A model generated the notes under the pieces. That model ran no database searches and had not been told where the DNA came from. It was given only the letters and a program-made list of their open reading frames with translations. Position numbers and translations under genes: made by a program. Source: Cercospora beticola (lineage: Eukaryota > Ascomycota > Dothideomycetes > Mycosphaerellales > Mycosphaerellaceae). From it: DNA of 64,000 bases. Location of the stretch: the NCBI RefSeq assembly GCF_033473495.1, contig NC_088942.1, forward strand, positions 1,240,001 through 1,304,000, given 5' to 3'. Below are positions 43,466 to 54,453 of this stretch, piece after piece (positions within the stretch are counted from its first letter, which is position 1; each line of letters opens with the position of its first letter).

Positions 43466-43504
43466 TTATATATGGACAGTCGACTCCGCAACGTCGACTC
43501 CGCA
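43466..43504 (-). promoter_or_regulatory. Promoter module copy 1: TATA plus paired GTCGAC
   Basis: TATATAA (43466-43472, minus strand), then a 14-nt tandem unit GTCGACTCCGCAAC (43479-43492) whose second copy lacks the last two bases (43493-43504). GTCGAC palindromes sit 14 bases apart immediately upstream of the TATA box. Confidence 0.6.
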
Positions 43505-45360
43505 TCAAGCTGACGTGTGCACCGCGGACTTTGGCTGACGAGAATATAGAAACCCAACGAAACCTATGGGGCCTTTTGCCCCATTCGTGAAGTGGACACG
43601 AAGCAGACCTTGTGGCCAATACGGGCGCAGAGATCAGCAGCAAACGATTGTCAAGCCAATGCAGCGCTGCTGGCTCGAACTTTCACACTGGTGACAATGC
43701 GGACTTCCCACCGTGGTCACCGCTATGGGTGAATACTGTATGATAGGTCCATGCCTTGTTGGAAGGACACAACCGCAGCATCGCTCGGTCATCCGTAATG
43801 AGGAATGTCTACCGGCAGAACCACAGGGGAAGCACGTTGGTTCAAAGGCCTTCAATGCGGGCACTACATTCGTTAGCAGAATCTTACCGACGGAGTGCAT
43901 CGGCCTCCTGGATGAAATGAACTAAAATTATCACGAGGCCTCCTGGACGATGGATTCATCAACGCTTGATATGTTGCAGAATAAGCAATCAGCGATTGAA
44001 GGCCCTGTCATATCGCCAGGGGCCATGGCCACAAGGACAAAGGCTGGAGGATCTATAAGCACGTGCAGCGGCGCATTGTGAATCGCATGTTGAGTGACTA
44101 TAGCCCGACCCTCGAAGCCCCACCTGTGCTTAAGGGCCTCTCTACCTCAGCCTGGACACGATGAGAGGATTCGTGCTACTCCGACACACGTGCTTCTCAC
44201 GTGTGTGGTAAAGGGGTCTACTGGCCTTGTTTCCGCATTGGAACGTTCGCCGACTCTGTATTGACCTTCATAAAATACAGTTAGTCGAGGAACGCATAGT
44301 GCAGTCGGGGCAGGCAGCAGGCAGGGTGGCCAGATTGCATCCAAACCACCAACAGTCGAACGATACATCGGACAGGCGCAGCATGGCTTTGCCAAAGATC
44401 AATCTCACGAGAGCTCAAGCAGAGCTGCTGCTCTAGAGAAATTACCACTGCCTGCTGTCGGATGCTCTTCGGCAATCTCCCCTAAGCAGATTTGTGACCG
44501 TCCCTGCTGGTGAAAAGTAACAAGGCGCACAGTTCGATCGCATAGCAGTGTATTGGTCCAGATGTGAGGGTCGTGCTGACTGGCCTGAGGGTCTTCAATG
44601 TTGCTCCAGCACTTGCTACAACAAGTAGGTATATGCTTCGCGTAGTCAACAAATCCGTAGTCAGCGCATCCATGCTCCCAAGGGCCGCCTCGATCAGCGG
44701 AAAGCATATTTTCGTTCCGGCCAAATCTTGTGAAAATCAACTCACGTTCCAGACCTTCATGCATGTTGGCACATGGCATTACCACAACTATCCGCATGAA
44801 GATACCACTCATATGCGTGCAGGAGGAATTGAGCACCACGGATGCGAAATACGTCTTGCTCCGACTGCGTGTAAGATGAGCGCTGGTCCAGGTCTGGTGT
44901 TTGGCCAGCTTGAATATCGCCTTGCGGTGAAGTATCCGGGACATCATTCTTCTCGCACACAGAAGCGGGTATGGTCACTCCACTCTCCTCTGTTGCCAGT
45001 ACTCTCGCGTCTCAAAGCGCCGCTCATCGTCCCGAAATGTGAGGTCGTGGTATAGTCTGGGCTTGTGCGATCTGCCTATCGATGTCACGGCGTGAGTTCA
45101 CATGCTGACCCTCGTACGTCGCCGTCGTTCTTTCGTGAGTCCGGCATTCAGACCGAGGGCATTGCATACACGCAGGCTCGTTGTTTCTCGTCCGTTCCAG
45201 TCGCGGTCACGGTGAAGTGGTGGGAAAGCACGGGCCACCCGAGCACGCGAACGCGATACGACACGGACGCGTGCCTCCTCCCCTCATCTGCCATCTGTCG
45301 AAGACACTACTGTTAACAACAACAATACCCTCACGACGCCTGTACCAATCCGATTGAACC
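43505..45360. other. Intergenic
   Basis: No intact gene. A minus-strand frame at 44405-44947 is protein-like in part (DYAKHIPTCCSKCWSNIEDP), and another frame at 44978-44757 (QGDIQAGQTPDLDQRSSYTQ) likewise, but they do not join in phase. The last 300 bases are the PRI1 promoter. Confidence 0.4.
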
Positions 45361-46875
45361 ATGCCTCACGCCGTGTCGCCAGGGAACGAGCAGCCAGACA
45401 GCCAGGAAGATGTCCAGCTTCCCGACGCTCCTGTTGAAGCAGGCGCAGAGAACACCAATGACGGCGACGTGGACATGACCGACGATGCACCCAAAACCTC
45501 AACAGCATCGAACGGCCTTGAGAATATGTTCGACGACGACGATGATGACGATGACGAATTCTCTTCGAGTGCGACGAGACCAGACGCCAGCTCACAGCCA
45601 CAACTCCCACCACAATCAGCTCCCAAATCGAAGTTCGCAGAGCCCGAAACGCTGAAACAATACTACTCACGATTATGCCCTTTCCGACCTCTTTTCCAAT
45701 GGCTCAATCATGCCGCCACACCACAGCCTGATTTCCAGAACCGAGAGTTCTCGTTTTGGCTGCCAGAGAACAGAGTCATCCGATATCTCTCCTTCCCATC
45801 TGCAGATCTGCTGCGGAAACAATGTGTGCAAATGGCGCCGGAGCGGTTCGAAATTGGACCTCAATACAACATCAACCCTAAGGACCGCAAGTCTCTGAAA
45901 ACTGCCTCGAAATTCAAACCCGTCATGAAAGAGCTAGTGTTCGATATCGATATGACAGATTACGATCCGATCCGTACATGCTGTACAGGCGCAAAAATCT
46001 GTCACAAGTGCTGGAGATTCATAGTCATGGCAATCAAAGTCATAGATACTGCTTTGCGGGAGGACTTTGGGTTCCAGCATATCATGTGGGTCTACTCTGG
46101 CCGAAGAGGAGCTCACGCGTGGGTGAGCGACAAGCGTGCACGGGAAATGGATGACAGCAAGCGCAAAGCCGTGGCTGGCTACCTGGAGGTTCTCAAAGGC
46201 AACGAAAACTCCAAGAGAACGCTGAGGCGGCGGCCACTGCATCCGCACGTGGAGCGGAGTTTGGATCTGCTCACGCCTTACTTCAAGGAGGACATTCTCG
46301 CAGAACAAGATCCTTGGCAGGAGGAGGAGCGAATAGCGAAGCTATTGAGCTTGATCCCGGACGAGAAGCTTACCACGGCACTGAAGAAGAAGTGGGACTC
46401 CTCTGCCGATCGGTCTTCATCGCAGAAGTGGTCAGACATCGATGCATTGGCTGAAGCCGGAAGCCTGAGCACATTGTCGACGAAGCAGCTTGTTGAGGCA
46501 AAGCAGGACATCAGGATCGAATATACTTATCCCCGTCTCGATGCTGAAGTGTCGAAGAAGCTCAACCACTTGCTCAAATCGCCTTTCGTCATCCATCCTG
46601 GGACAGGCCGAGTTTGCGTGCCTATCGATATGCGTCGCGTGGAAGAATTTGACCCCTTTAAGGTTCCACTTGTGACAGATCTGCTCGACGAGATTGACCA
46701 ATGGGACAGAAACCAGGGCGCAAGCATGACGGAGGAGCAGAGAGCGAACGTGCAAGACTGGCAGAAGACAAGCCTGAAGCCCTACGTGGAATACTTCAGA
46801 GGGCATGTGGCGAGCTTACTCAAGGAGGAAAGTAAAGGGAAACGGGAACGCGAAGATGACAGTATGGAATTTTGA
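45361..46875 (+). CDS. PRI1: DNA primase catalytic (small) subunit
   Basis: Single exon, 504 aa. The first 90 residues are acidic and disordered, with an Asp run encoded by GAC/GAT repeats (45533-45556). The AEP primase core follows: catalytic ELVFDIDMTDYD (Asp194, Asp196), the zinc-type cluster RTCCTGAKICHKCW (Cys206, 207, 213, 216), SGRRGAHAWVSD, and LLKSPFVIHPGTGRVCVPID with the conserved His and Arg near residue 410. It makes the RNA primer within the DNA polymerase alpha-primase complex in the nucleus. Length is a little above the yeast and human subunits because of the N-terminal extension. Confidence 0.95.
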   Translation: MPHAVSPGNEQPDSQEDVQLPDAPVEAGAENTNDGDVDMTDDAPKTSTASNGLENMFDDDDDDDDEFSSSATRPDASSQPQLPPQSAPKSKFAEPETLKQYYSRLCPFRPLFQWLNHAATPQPDFQNREFSFWLPENRVIRYLSFPSADLLRKQCVQMAPERFEIGPQYNINPKDRKSLKTASKFKPVMKELVFDIDMTDYDPIRTCCTGAKICHKCWRFIVMAIKVIDTALREDFGFQHIMWVYSGRRGAHAWVSDKRAREMDDSKRKAVAGYLEVLKGNENSKRTLRRRPLHPHVERSLDLLTPYFKEDILAEQDPWQEEERIAKLLSLIPDEKLTTALKKKWDSSADRSSSQKWSDIDALAEAGSLSTLSTKQLVEAKQDIRIEYTYPRLDAEVSKKLNHLLKSPFVIHPGTGRVCVPIDMRRVEEFDPFKVPLVTDLLDEIDQWDRNQGASMTEEQRANVQDWQKTSLKPYVEYFRGHVASLLKEESKGKREREDDSMEF

Positions 46876-47045
46876 TCAACCTGATGCATTATACAGCGTG
46901 TGTACAATTCAGCGCGGCTTCGCACCTGCACTTGCCTGTTCATGATGCTACTGCTCTTCACACGGCCTAGAATACCCACTACTCATTACTCGAATGCCAG
47001 CATTGCACATCTTCACATCTTCAACATGCGAGACCTTCTCGACCA

Positions 47046-48089
47046 TTATGTAGCCTCCGGGCGCTGCCCATATACAAAGTACGCCCACTGGTATCCAAAG
47101 ATCCTATCGCGAAACGCAGCCCGCAACCTTGCGCAAAAAACTTCGATCTCTTGGGCCGTGAACCCCATATGGTTCGTGAACCGTCTAGAGCAGAAATCCG
47201 CAATTCCCAAATCCAGGCGGAGCTGATTCCATTGTCCAACTTCTCTCTGATGCTCATCCTTCGACCAACCCCCGATTAGCCACGGCATCCGATACTCCGT
47301 CACATTCACAAACCCTGCTTCTTCCATCCACCCTTTCATCTCCGCGCCAATATCAAACCTCATCCCAGCCGCATTTCCGGCGGCGCACATCATCTCACCC
47401 CATTGCAGGAACGGATGGTCCGGCTCCAATTTGACGGCATCTGAGGTGAAGAACAACGACGGCTCATGTTGCTCCAACCAGCCTCCCGGTTTGAGAGCGG
47501 AGAAAGCTTGTTTGTAGACGCTTGGCCAGTCGGGCGCTGAACCTAGGAGCTCGCGAGCATGGATGAGGTCGTATTTGTTCTGGTCGAGCCAGTCTACGTT
47601 ATAGTCGTCGATTTCGAAGAAGCAGTTTGGTGGGACCCAGGTTGGTTGGATGGGGCTGAGATCGATGCCGGTGACTTCGGCTTCGGGGAGGCTTTCGGCT
47701 ACTTCTATGCACCAAATTCCAGTTCCTGTGCCGATGTCGAGGATTTGTTGGGGATCTTTGACTGGGCTGAGGTAGTGGCGACCTTTCAGCGCCAGAGTCC
47801 AGAGATGGTGGCTCAGGTCTTGCTGGTCTTGGGCTTTGTCGTCGTTGGGGCCCCAGTGCTCTGTGGAGCCGTATGAATGGTATGTTCTTCCATTTTCTTC
47901 ACGATACCTTGCAATGGACGAGAGCAGTGAAGTTGTGTCGGTGGCGGTTGTCGAAGCTGCGTAGCCCGAGTCGGCGTCGCTGGGATCCAATCTCGGCAGA
48001 AACGACGATGCCGGCTCGTCGGCCACTTCGGCGGGCACCGAAGCGGCTACATCTTCTTCAGCTGCTTGCTGCACTTGTCTTTCTTCCAT
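47046..48089 (-). CDS. LaeA-like (TAM-type) methyltransferase
   Basis: Single exon, 347 aa, converging on PRI1. After a 50-residue acidic tail come RYREENGRTYHSYGSTEHWG and NDDKAQDQQDLSHHLW, the entry motifs of the fungal LaeA/TAM group. The SAM-binding sites follow: ILDIGTGTGIWCIEVAES (motif I, 118-124), VTGIDLSPIQP (motif II), NKYDLIHARELLGS and LKPGGWLEQHE. The C-terminal GGWSKDEHQREVGQWN and AFRDRIFGYQ blocks are also typical. Members range from global regulators of secondary metabolism (LaeA) to small-molecule or virulence-linked methyltransferases. The substrate cannot be read from sequence. True LaeA orthology would need a phylogeny. Confidence 0.88.
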   Translation of the reverse strand: MEERQVQQAAEEDVAASVPAEVADEPASSFLPRLDPSDADSGYAASTTATDTTSLLSSIARYREENGRTYHSYGSTEHWGPNDDKAQDQQDLSHHLWTLALKGRHYLSPVKDPQQILDIGTGTGIWCIEVAESLPEAEVTGIDLSPIQPTWVPPNCFFEIDDYNVDWLDQNKYDLIHARELLGSAPDWPSVYKQAFSALKPGGWLEQHEPSLFFTSDAVKLEPDHPFLQWGEMMCAAGNAAGMRFDIGAEMKGWMEEAGFVNVTEYRMPWLIGGWSKDEHQREVGQWNQLRLDLGIADFCSRRFTNHMGFTAQEIEVFCARLRAAFRDRIFGYQWAYFVYGQRPEAT

Positions 48090-48982
48090 CGTGGGCCACG
48101 GGAGTCAACAATGACAATGTCATGCCGTCCAGTGGCATTCCAAGAAGATGTTTCAAAAGATCAGCATTGTCCCTTCGGCGCGCATTTCCCAGATCTCAGA
48201 CGCCACAAGCGAATCAGCATCCATCCCGCCCTGCTTTTCCACCTCTGCGAATCATGGAATGCAGCGAGTCAGTCAGCGGGTGGATGAGCTCCTAGCTGCC
48301 GTCAACCTCTTCGACTGCAGGAGGAGTTGCAGACACTGCTGTGAGCTTGCAGCACTGCCTTCACGATCCGCTGCGCCAGTGGATCGCGGGCTGCAGACTG
48401 CAGCGGCGCGTCTGCAAGGCGTGTCCGCGATTACCTGATACGATTGCAAGACATGGAAAGAACCACGAAGGCAACAACACTCTGGTCTGCCAATTTAAAG
48501 TACAAAGTACAACACGGGGAAACGAACAACTCATCCACTCCCCTACACCACTCTCTACTACTCACATCTTTGTAGTGATGGGATACAGTATTTGGTGTTC
48601 GCGCGAAGATGAATGCTGAGTCCCTTGGGCCGAATGCACATGCAGCCCGGACATCAGCTTGATGCCCGAGCCCACATTATGCGTCAGTGAAGAATTCTTG
48701 CTCCATGCAGGTGTGTGTCGACAGCTGTCGTCCTAGCAGCAAGAACACAAGATAGCCAGAGAGACTCACTGGTTATTGGCCTTGCGGTGACCAACAATGC
48801 CCGAAGATCTCCGCGGGCTATCCTCAAAGCATGGTTCTCTTGATTTCTCATCAATACTTTAGAGACAGGCACAGCCCAGAAAACTTTCGACCTGGATTTT
48901 CTGAATACGCTCGAATACGACTTTAGAAGATTTGGGAGATGGTGTGCGCTACCACTCCGCTGGTAGTCACTATGCCCGGTAG
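48090..48982. other. Intergenic
   Basis: Methyltransferase promoter and unexplained sequence. A short plus-strand stretch near 48880-48930 (FDLDFLNTLEYDFRRFG) could belong to the candidate gene that follows. Confidence 0.35.
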
Positions 48983-49521
48983 CATTCCACTCCCTCGAGA
49001 GTCGGTGAGGATATCGCGTTGCAATGGGTGCCTGAGGCCCAATGTCCCTCCAATTCTTTTGCTATCCAGTTCTACCTCCAGATTGCGTCATGCCATGATA
49101 ATCGAGCAATTGTCGGGCCACAAGCATGCGCATCTCGAAAAATACTCAGAAATGAGATTCTGATCGCTGTACAGGAGTGCCTCCGAGCTCAAATGGTGGT
49201 GAGATGCATTCAATCACTGACAACCAGACGAATCGATCCCGCTACCAGCGTGGTCCGGAGCAGTAGATGGGATCTGGCGAGAGGGGATCATCTCACTCAG
49301 CGTTTCACGATGCGCCCACTCCATCTCGGCCCTCCGATGGCCACTATGGGCGTCCTTCGAAGAAGCTGCGCGAGTACCCAATGATCACTGCCATATCATC
49401 ACTTCAGGAGGCCTCAGAAAGTGCGTATTGGGGTAGGCCTCAGCCAACCCATCTCCGGCGCGAGACGGTATGGAATGACGACGATCGGCCAATGCTCGTA
49501 CCCATCACTTCTACAGACTGA
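48983..49521 (+). CDS. Candidate two-exon gene fragment, unknown product
   Basis: Segment 48983-49198 reads GEDIALQWVPEAQCPS, then FAIQFYLQIASCHDNRAIVG and ILRNEILIAVQECLRAQMV. A 68-nt intron (GTGAGA, internal CACTGACAA, ends GCAGTAG) would join it in phase to 49267-49521 (PSKKLREYPMITAISSLQEA and others), ending at a TGA. Both parts look like ordinary protein and the phases fit. The 5' part is missing: a TAG precedes codon 48983 and no upstream exon joins cleanly. It may be the 3' end of a real gene or a remnant. I do not recognise the family. Confidence 0.35.
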
Positions 49522-50347
49522 CGTACTGTGGATCGAGCACGGTCTGCAGTGGGCAACGATATGCGCTCGTCGATAGCTACGGAACACGAGCAATACATCT
49601 ATTCTGGAATAAGGAAGAAACTATGTTGGCAAAAACCTTCGATATCCCAGCACGTCAAGCAGCCGAGTACAACTTCGAAGTGCCTGCCTGCAGTCCGTCG
49701 AGCTCAGCATCGGCACTCGGTCGCAGCCACTTCTCCTGACATTGTATCTTCTTTCAGTGCTATGATCGTTCTGCATCTCTCGCTGCGAACAAAGTGGCTG
49801 AGGTCAGCATGTTGACGACTGGACCACACAATGCTTCCATGCGGATTCACTGATATCTATGCTGCGGTCTTGCGAGCCCAGCTTGCTTTCGACATCTATT
49901 TAGCATATCATTCTCGGCAATTTATATTGGATATGTCTTTGACTTTGGCAGAATGTCGCTGGTAGTGGGGCACACGGCACACCACTGTACCTATGTGAGC
50001 CAATAGCCTGCGCGCCCGCTTGGACTAGCACACTACGTCTCTCGAGTGCAGAAGAAGCAAGATAACAAGAAGCTTTCATTCGCGGAACAGGCTCTCCCGA
50101 AGGATCCATGGCGGCCGGCTACAGCTGCATTTCTGCGAGACGTAGCCACCCTCTATGCAGCTGTTCGTGACGGTCCCCGAAGCCGACAGCCAGTTCTACT
50201 GCACTTCACGCCACAACCAAAACTTGGTACACAGCTGAAGTGGTTTGGATTACGAATGAGGATTGAGCGGTACAGAGCATCTGACTAGAACGACAGTACT
50301 GGAGAAGACTCCGTTTCGATAACGCTACCATTCAAAGGAACAGCACA
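49522..50347. other. Intergenic, FAD monooxygenase promoter
   Basis: A plus frame at 50046-50288 is mildly protein-like but ends 60 bases before the next start. I regard it as promoter sequence. Confidence 0.35.
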
Positions 50348-51758
50348 ATGGGTGGCGACGAGCCAGTCGGCTCCAAACCCACAGTGCTGGTCATCGGCGC
50401 CGGTATGTCGTGCAGGTGTTCGGTTGCGTGCACAGTCACATCTGATAACCATGCTCCTCAGGATCGGCAGGGCTCTTGACCGCTCATGCTCTCCAGATGG
50501 TGGGTCGTACAGAGCACCAGAAGAGGCAAGCATGACAGCCAACTAACGACTGTCTGCTAGAAAGGTGCCAATGTAACGGTGTTTGAACAAGACGACTCTC
50601 TTGATGCCAGACCTCGAGACTGGAATTTTGGCATCTACTGGGCTCAAGTCCCACTCCAAGAATGTCTTCCAGAACATCTCGCCAAACAAGTAGAAAATGC
50701 CCAAGTCGACGACTACCGCGCCGGCGAAGACGAAGTAATGTCCATCTACAACGGCAAAACAGGTGAACTCCTCCGCGAACTTCCAGCTCCCTACAACATC
50801 CGGCTCGCACGCAAACGCTTCCTCCGCCTCATATCCCAAGACCTCAACATCCAATGGAACAAAAAGCTCACGCAAATCTCCTCCGACAACAAACACACCG
50901 CAACAGCAACCTTCTCCGATGGCACCACAGCCTCCGGAAACCTCCTCATCGGCGCCGAAGGCGCCCATTCCCTCGTCCGCGAATACCTCCTCAACTCCCC
51001 CTCCCGCGCAGCCCTCCAACCCTCTCCCCTCGTCGCAAGCGTCACAATGGCCAAACTCCCCTCCCCCGCCGCTGAAAAATTTAAATCCCTCTCCCGCCGT
51101 CAATGCATAAATTTCCATCCCTCAGGCTACTTCAACTGGATCGGGATCCACGACGCTTACGGCGATTCTCAACCAGGAGATTGGACTTTCATGATGATCA
51201 TGTCTTGGATTCCATCCGACTCAAATTACGACGTAAAAGAATTAAAATCTAGTGAGGATATCTTGCAGGATTTGAAATCTCGCGCGGAAGAATTCAGCGA
51301 GGATTTCAAATTTTTGTGGAAGAGTATTCCCGAGGGGACGAGATGTTGGCATAATCGGTTGAGTTCTTGGAGTCCGGAGAAGTGGGATAATAGAAATGGG
51401 ACTGTGACGCTTGTGGGGGATTCGGCGCATCCGATGACTTTTCGTAAGTCTGTTTCTCTTCTCTGCCGTTGAACTGAGTATTGCATCATGTGGGAGAGTT
51501 CATTGTGCTAATTCGTGATGCCCTTCATCATTAGATCGCGGCCAAGGTCTCAACAACGCTATTCTCGATGTCGGATTGTTGGCGCAACAAATTGGTGAGA
51601 AAGGTTTCACGGCCGAGGCCATTGAGGCTTATGAGCAGGAGATGATTCCTCGGGCGCAAGAGGCTGTGAAGACGAGTAATGAGAATAGTGAGGGGACACA
51701 TGATTGGGAGAAATTGATGCAAAGTCCTCTGATGAAGATGGGGCTGAAGCAAAAGTGA
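50348..51758 (+). CDS. FAD-dependent monooxygenase (PHBH-fold)
   Basis: Exons 50348-50402, 50462-50499, 50561-51443, 51535-51758; 399 aa, introns 59, 61 and 91 nt. Splicing of the first two introns assembles the dinucleotide-binding site VLVIGAGSAGLLTAHALQMK (GAGSAG at 17-22, Glu40 at the end of strand 2). A second FAD motif LLIGAEGAHSLVRE is near residue 185. The third, TVTLVGDSAHPMTFHRGQG, crosses intron 3 exactly as in salicylate-hydroxylase-like enzymes, and GLNNAILDVG follows. These enzymes hydroxylate aromatic or polyketide substrates with NAD(P)H and oxygen. No partner biosynthetic genes are adjacent apart from a methyltransferase 2.3 kb away, so the substrate is unknown. Confidence 0.92.
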
Positions 51759-52231
51759 AAGGTGATGTTAGTGGAACTGCGAATGTGTTCGCTGCTGATT
51801 GTGATTTGCTTGTGAGGTTGATGTCATGTTGTAGCATCTGATTGATGAATGATACCAATGAAGTTTGTTTGTGTCTTGTGCATGCCCATTCCGAAATTGG
51901 CGATCGCACTTGTGAATGTGGGAAAAAACATAGAAGACAAACATCTCAGACGAAGTTCGACTCTGTTGTATCGTCCGCTCTGGCCACGCACGATAGCGAT
52001 CTGCTGTGCCGCTTCTGATGAGCTCGACTTAATGCACTCCACGAGAAGTGCAATCCCTATCTTTGGACCCGATAAACCCACAAGCTGGCGGGCTCCACTT
52101 GGATTCCCACTTTGGCGACCCGACGAAGGCCGACAATCGATCGAAAACGGAACGCCTCACGATAACTCCTCGCTAAATCGAAACCCAAAGGAAGGCCCAG
52201 TATGCGAAAATGGAAGAGTGAAGCATGGAGC
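51759..52231. other. Convergent 3' region
   Basis: 3' ends of the plus-strand monooxygenase and the minus-strand gene ending at 52232. Nothing else seen. Confidence 0.45.
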
Positions 52232-52896
52232 TTAGGAGCATTCGTCCGGCTTGTCTGCAGTACCACCAGTATCTAGGACCAGATCAGGTGTGGGTAGACT
52301 GACTCTTCGACGACGTTGGCGTTCTGCAAGAATAAGGATGTCAGCAATTAGACGTTGATTCGAGGAGCGATGCTAAATTGCAAGACTTGAGAGATAGAGA
52401 CAGCAGACAAGGAAGACTTACTCAGCTCCAATTCGGCATCCATCAATCTCGATTGGATCCATAATCTCATCTTCTGATCATTCCTCACTTGCTCGCAATT
52501 CAGCATTTCGGTCAAATTGGCCTTGATCGCAAGCGGGTCCTGATCCATTGTGGAAGAGCAACACGAATATTGAAGCTTAAAATCAGGAACTTCGTCTTCG
52601 GGTATGGCTTCAGGAATGTGCGATTGCGATGAGACTTTTCGTGGACGTGGAAGTGGTGTCGAAAGTGTTGATGATCCTCGCGCAGATGCTTCAAGCGTCG
52701 GTGATGCGCTGGCGGAGCTGGACGCCGATGATGACATGGTTCCTCTGGCTGCTGCAGACGGCGAGAGGGAAGGTGATGTCGGAGGCGTCGTAGAAGATGA
52801 AGACGAGGAAGCCGTGGATAATCTTCTTCTTCGCCGTGTCGGACTTGTTCGCATATCTCGTCCAGTGGAAGGAAGTATGAGGTCTTGTTGCAACAT
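52232..52896 (-). CDS. Short Ser/Arg-rich protein with C-terminal helical motif
   Basis: Exons 52422-52896 and 52232-52323, 188 aa. The 98-nt intron (GTAAGT, ends CTTGCAG) joins DAELEL to KRQRRRRVSLPTPDLVLD in frame. Residues 1-95 are Ser/Pro/Arg-rich and disordered, with RRRRR near the start. The C-terminal part (IKANLTEMLNCEQVRNDQKM, then RLWIQSRLMDAELEL) is a charged helix that looks conserved; I recall similar L-L-NCE-V-R-D-R--R-W-Q-RLMDAE blocks in other ascomycete proteins. An in-frame stop precedes the chosen ATG. Nuclear location is plausible from the basic clusters. Function unknown. Confidence 0.7.
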
Positions 52897-54453
52897 AGGA
52901 ATCTAATAATTTCGCAGCGAAATGGTGTCAGAGTTCGGTTGCTGATAGGCAAAAAGTTGAGCTACTGCAATGTCGCCTCCTCGGATCACACGCAAGCGTC
53001 GAGCAACTAGCGTTCGGAATATCGCGTGGCTTTGACTATTGCTGTGGCTTGCGATAATGATGTAGAACTTGTTTGGGAATGTTCGCTCACCTTTTGAGAA
53101 GGACTTCTCGTGGCCGGCATAAGTATGATTGGAGGCTCCATGACGTGCGCTCCGTTTCAAAGGACCCGATACGCGTTTCTCTGGCGCACGGGCTTCTGCG
53201 TTGAATACAATGTGGAGCTCTCTGCTTCTCGATTCTTGAAATTTGGTGGACCTCGATGATGGCTGATTCACGCCAAACCACACAGCACAACGGCGGCGGG
53301 CGCTGCGTGCAGTCGTGTGTCAGTCGAGTCTCGATGGTGGGTGGATGTCTCGCATTGGTGAGGGGAAAGAAGGGAGGAAATGGCGATGTCGTTGCTTCTG
53401 TTGTTGCCGCAAACGTCGATGCCCAAATGCCTGCTGCGATTCAATAATTCTGTCGTCACGCCCACTACCTCGGAATTCGCGAAGCGACATTGGCGAGCGA
53501 ACATCAAGCATCTTTATTTCCTGAAGCATTCGTCAAGAATTGCACAATTGACCAGTGTTCCAGAATCCCTGTGTCGAACGCTAACTTCGACTCTCCGGGT
53601 GATGATGCTGCCGCGAACGAGCCGTACCACGGCGCAACATTCGACGCAGCCAATCTCGATTATATTGCTGGACCCTTGAACTGCTGACGTCCGAACAAAG
53701 CGCACCTCCCAGTATCGTACGCAAGGAGAGAATTATCGCAAGACAATTCGTTCTCGACGCGCTCGAATCCGACTTCTGATGGCGCGGCCTGTGGACCAAG
53801 TGATCTCGGCCGCGCCCCGGCAAATGTGACATGGCCGGAGCGCCCCCATCACCTTTCATGCTCCCCACGTGGATGCTAGGTACTTTGACTCCAAATGCAT
53901 CTCTGCTTCGAGAAGGTCAAAACCGGAAGCTTGCGACCTGGCGCTGCGCCAGAGGAAAGTGTATCCGTTTTGGGGCCATCTCGACGAACGCGTGAGGCAC
54001 AGAAGCAAAGTCCAGCTCACCGAGATCACAATGCGGCCGCATCGGCATATCCAGATTGCAGCTTGAGCTGTGCACGACTGCTCATATATCCGGGACAGCT
54101 GAGCACCATGCCACCCGGAGCGACTTCCCACGCGCGAGAACCTGCTCATCCGAAGAAGTGCGTGCCAGTCAATGTATCAATCTGGATGCACCGCCTTATC
54201 GAGAGCCAGCGCTGAGCTCTGCAGTCCTGTGACTCCCGATAGCACGCAAGTCTCGCGCATATGGCATGACGACTGCTGCAGAAGACATACAACATAGTCA
54301 GTGGTTCTCGATGGCGTTACTCCTTATCCCACGCGTTTCGACGTCAATGCAGAACATCAGACTTCATCATCACCAGAGCAAAATCTCTCATCGGTTTCGC
54401 TCGTCCTTTGGGAAACCAGACCCTAACCAGACCCTTACCAACCACTCATCTCA
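52897..54453. other. Intergenic
   Basis: Upstream region of the gene ending at 52896 and downstream of the SET gene. A GTGAGC to TTATTAG segment (53092-52908, minus strand) could be a 5'-UTR intron. No other gene is supported. Confidence 0.4.

Noticed and set aside
44405..44978. Two protein-like minus-strand frames
   Set aside because: They do not join through any GT-AG intron in phase, and an equally long plus-strand frame overlaps them.
50046..50288. 80-codon frame before the FAD monooxygenase
   Set aside because: It ends only 60 bases before the next gene on the same strand and shows no motif. More likely promoter sequence.
47046..51758. Methyltransferase plus FAD monooxygenase as a mini-cluster
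   Set aside because: The two are 2.3 kb apart with no synthase. I left this open only through the candidate gene between them.
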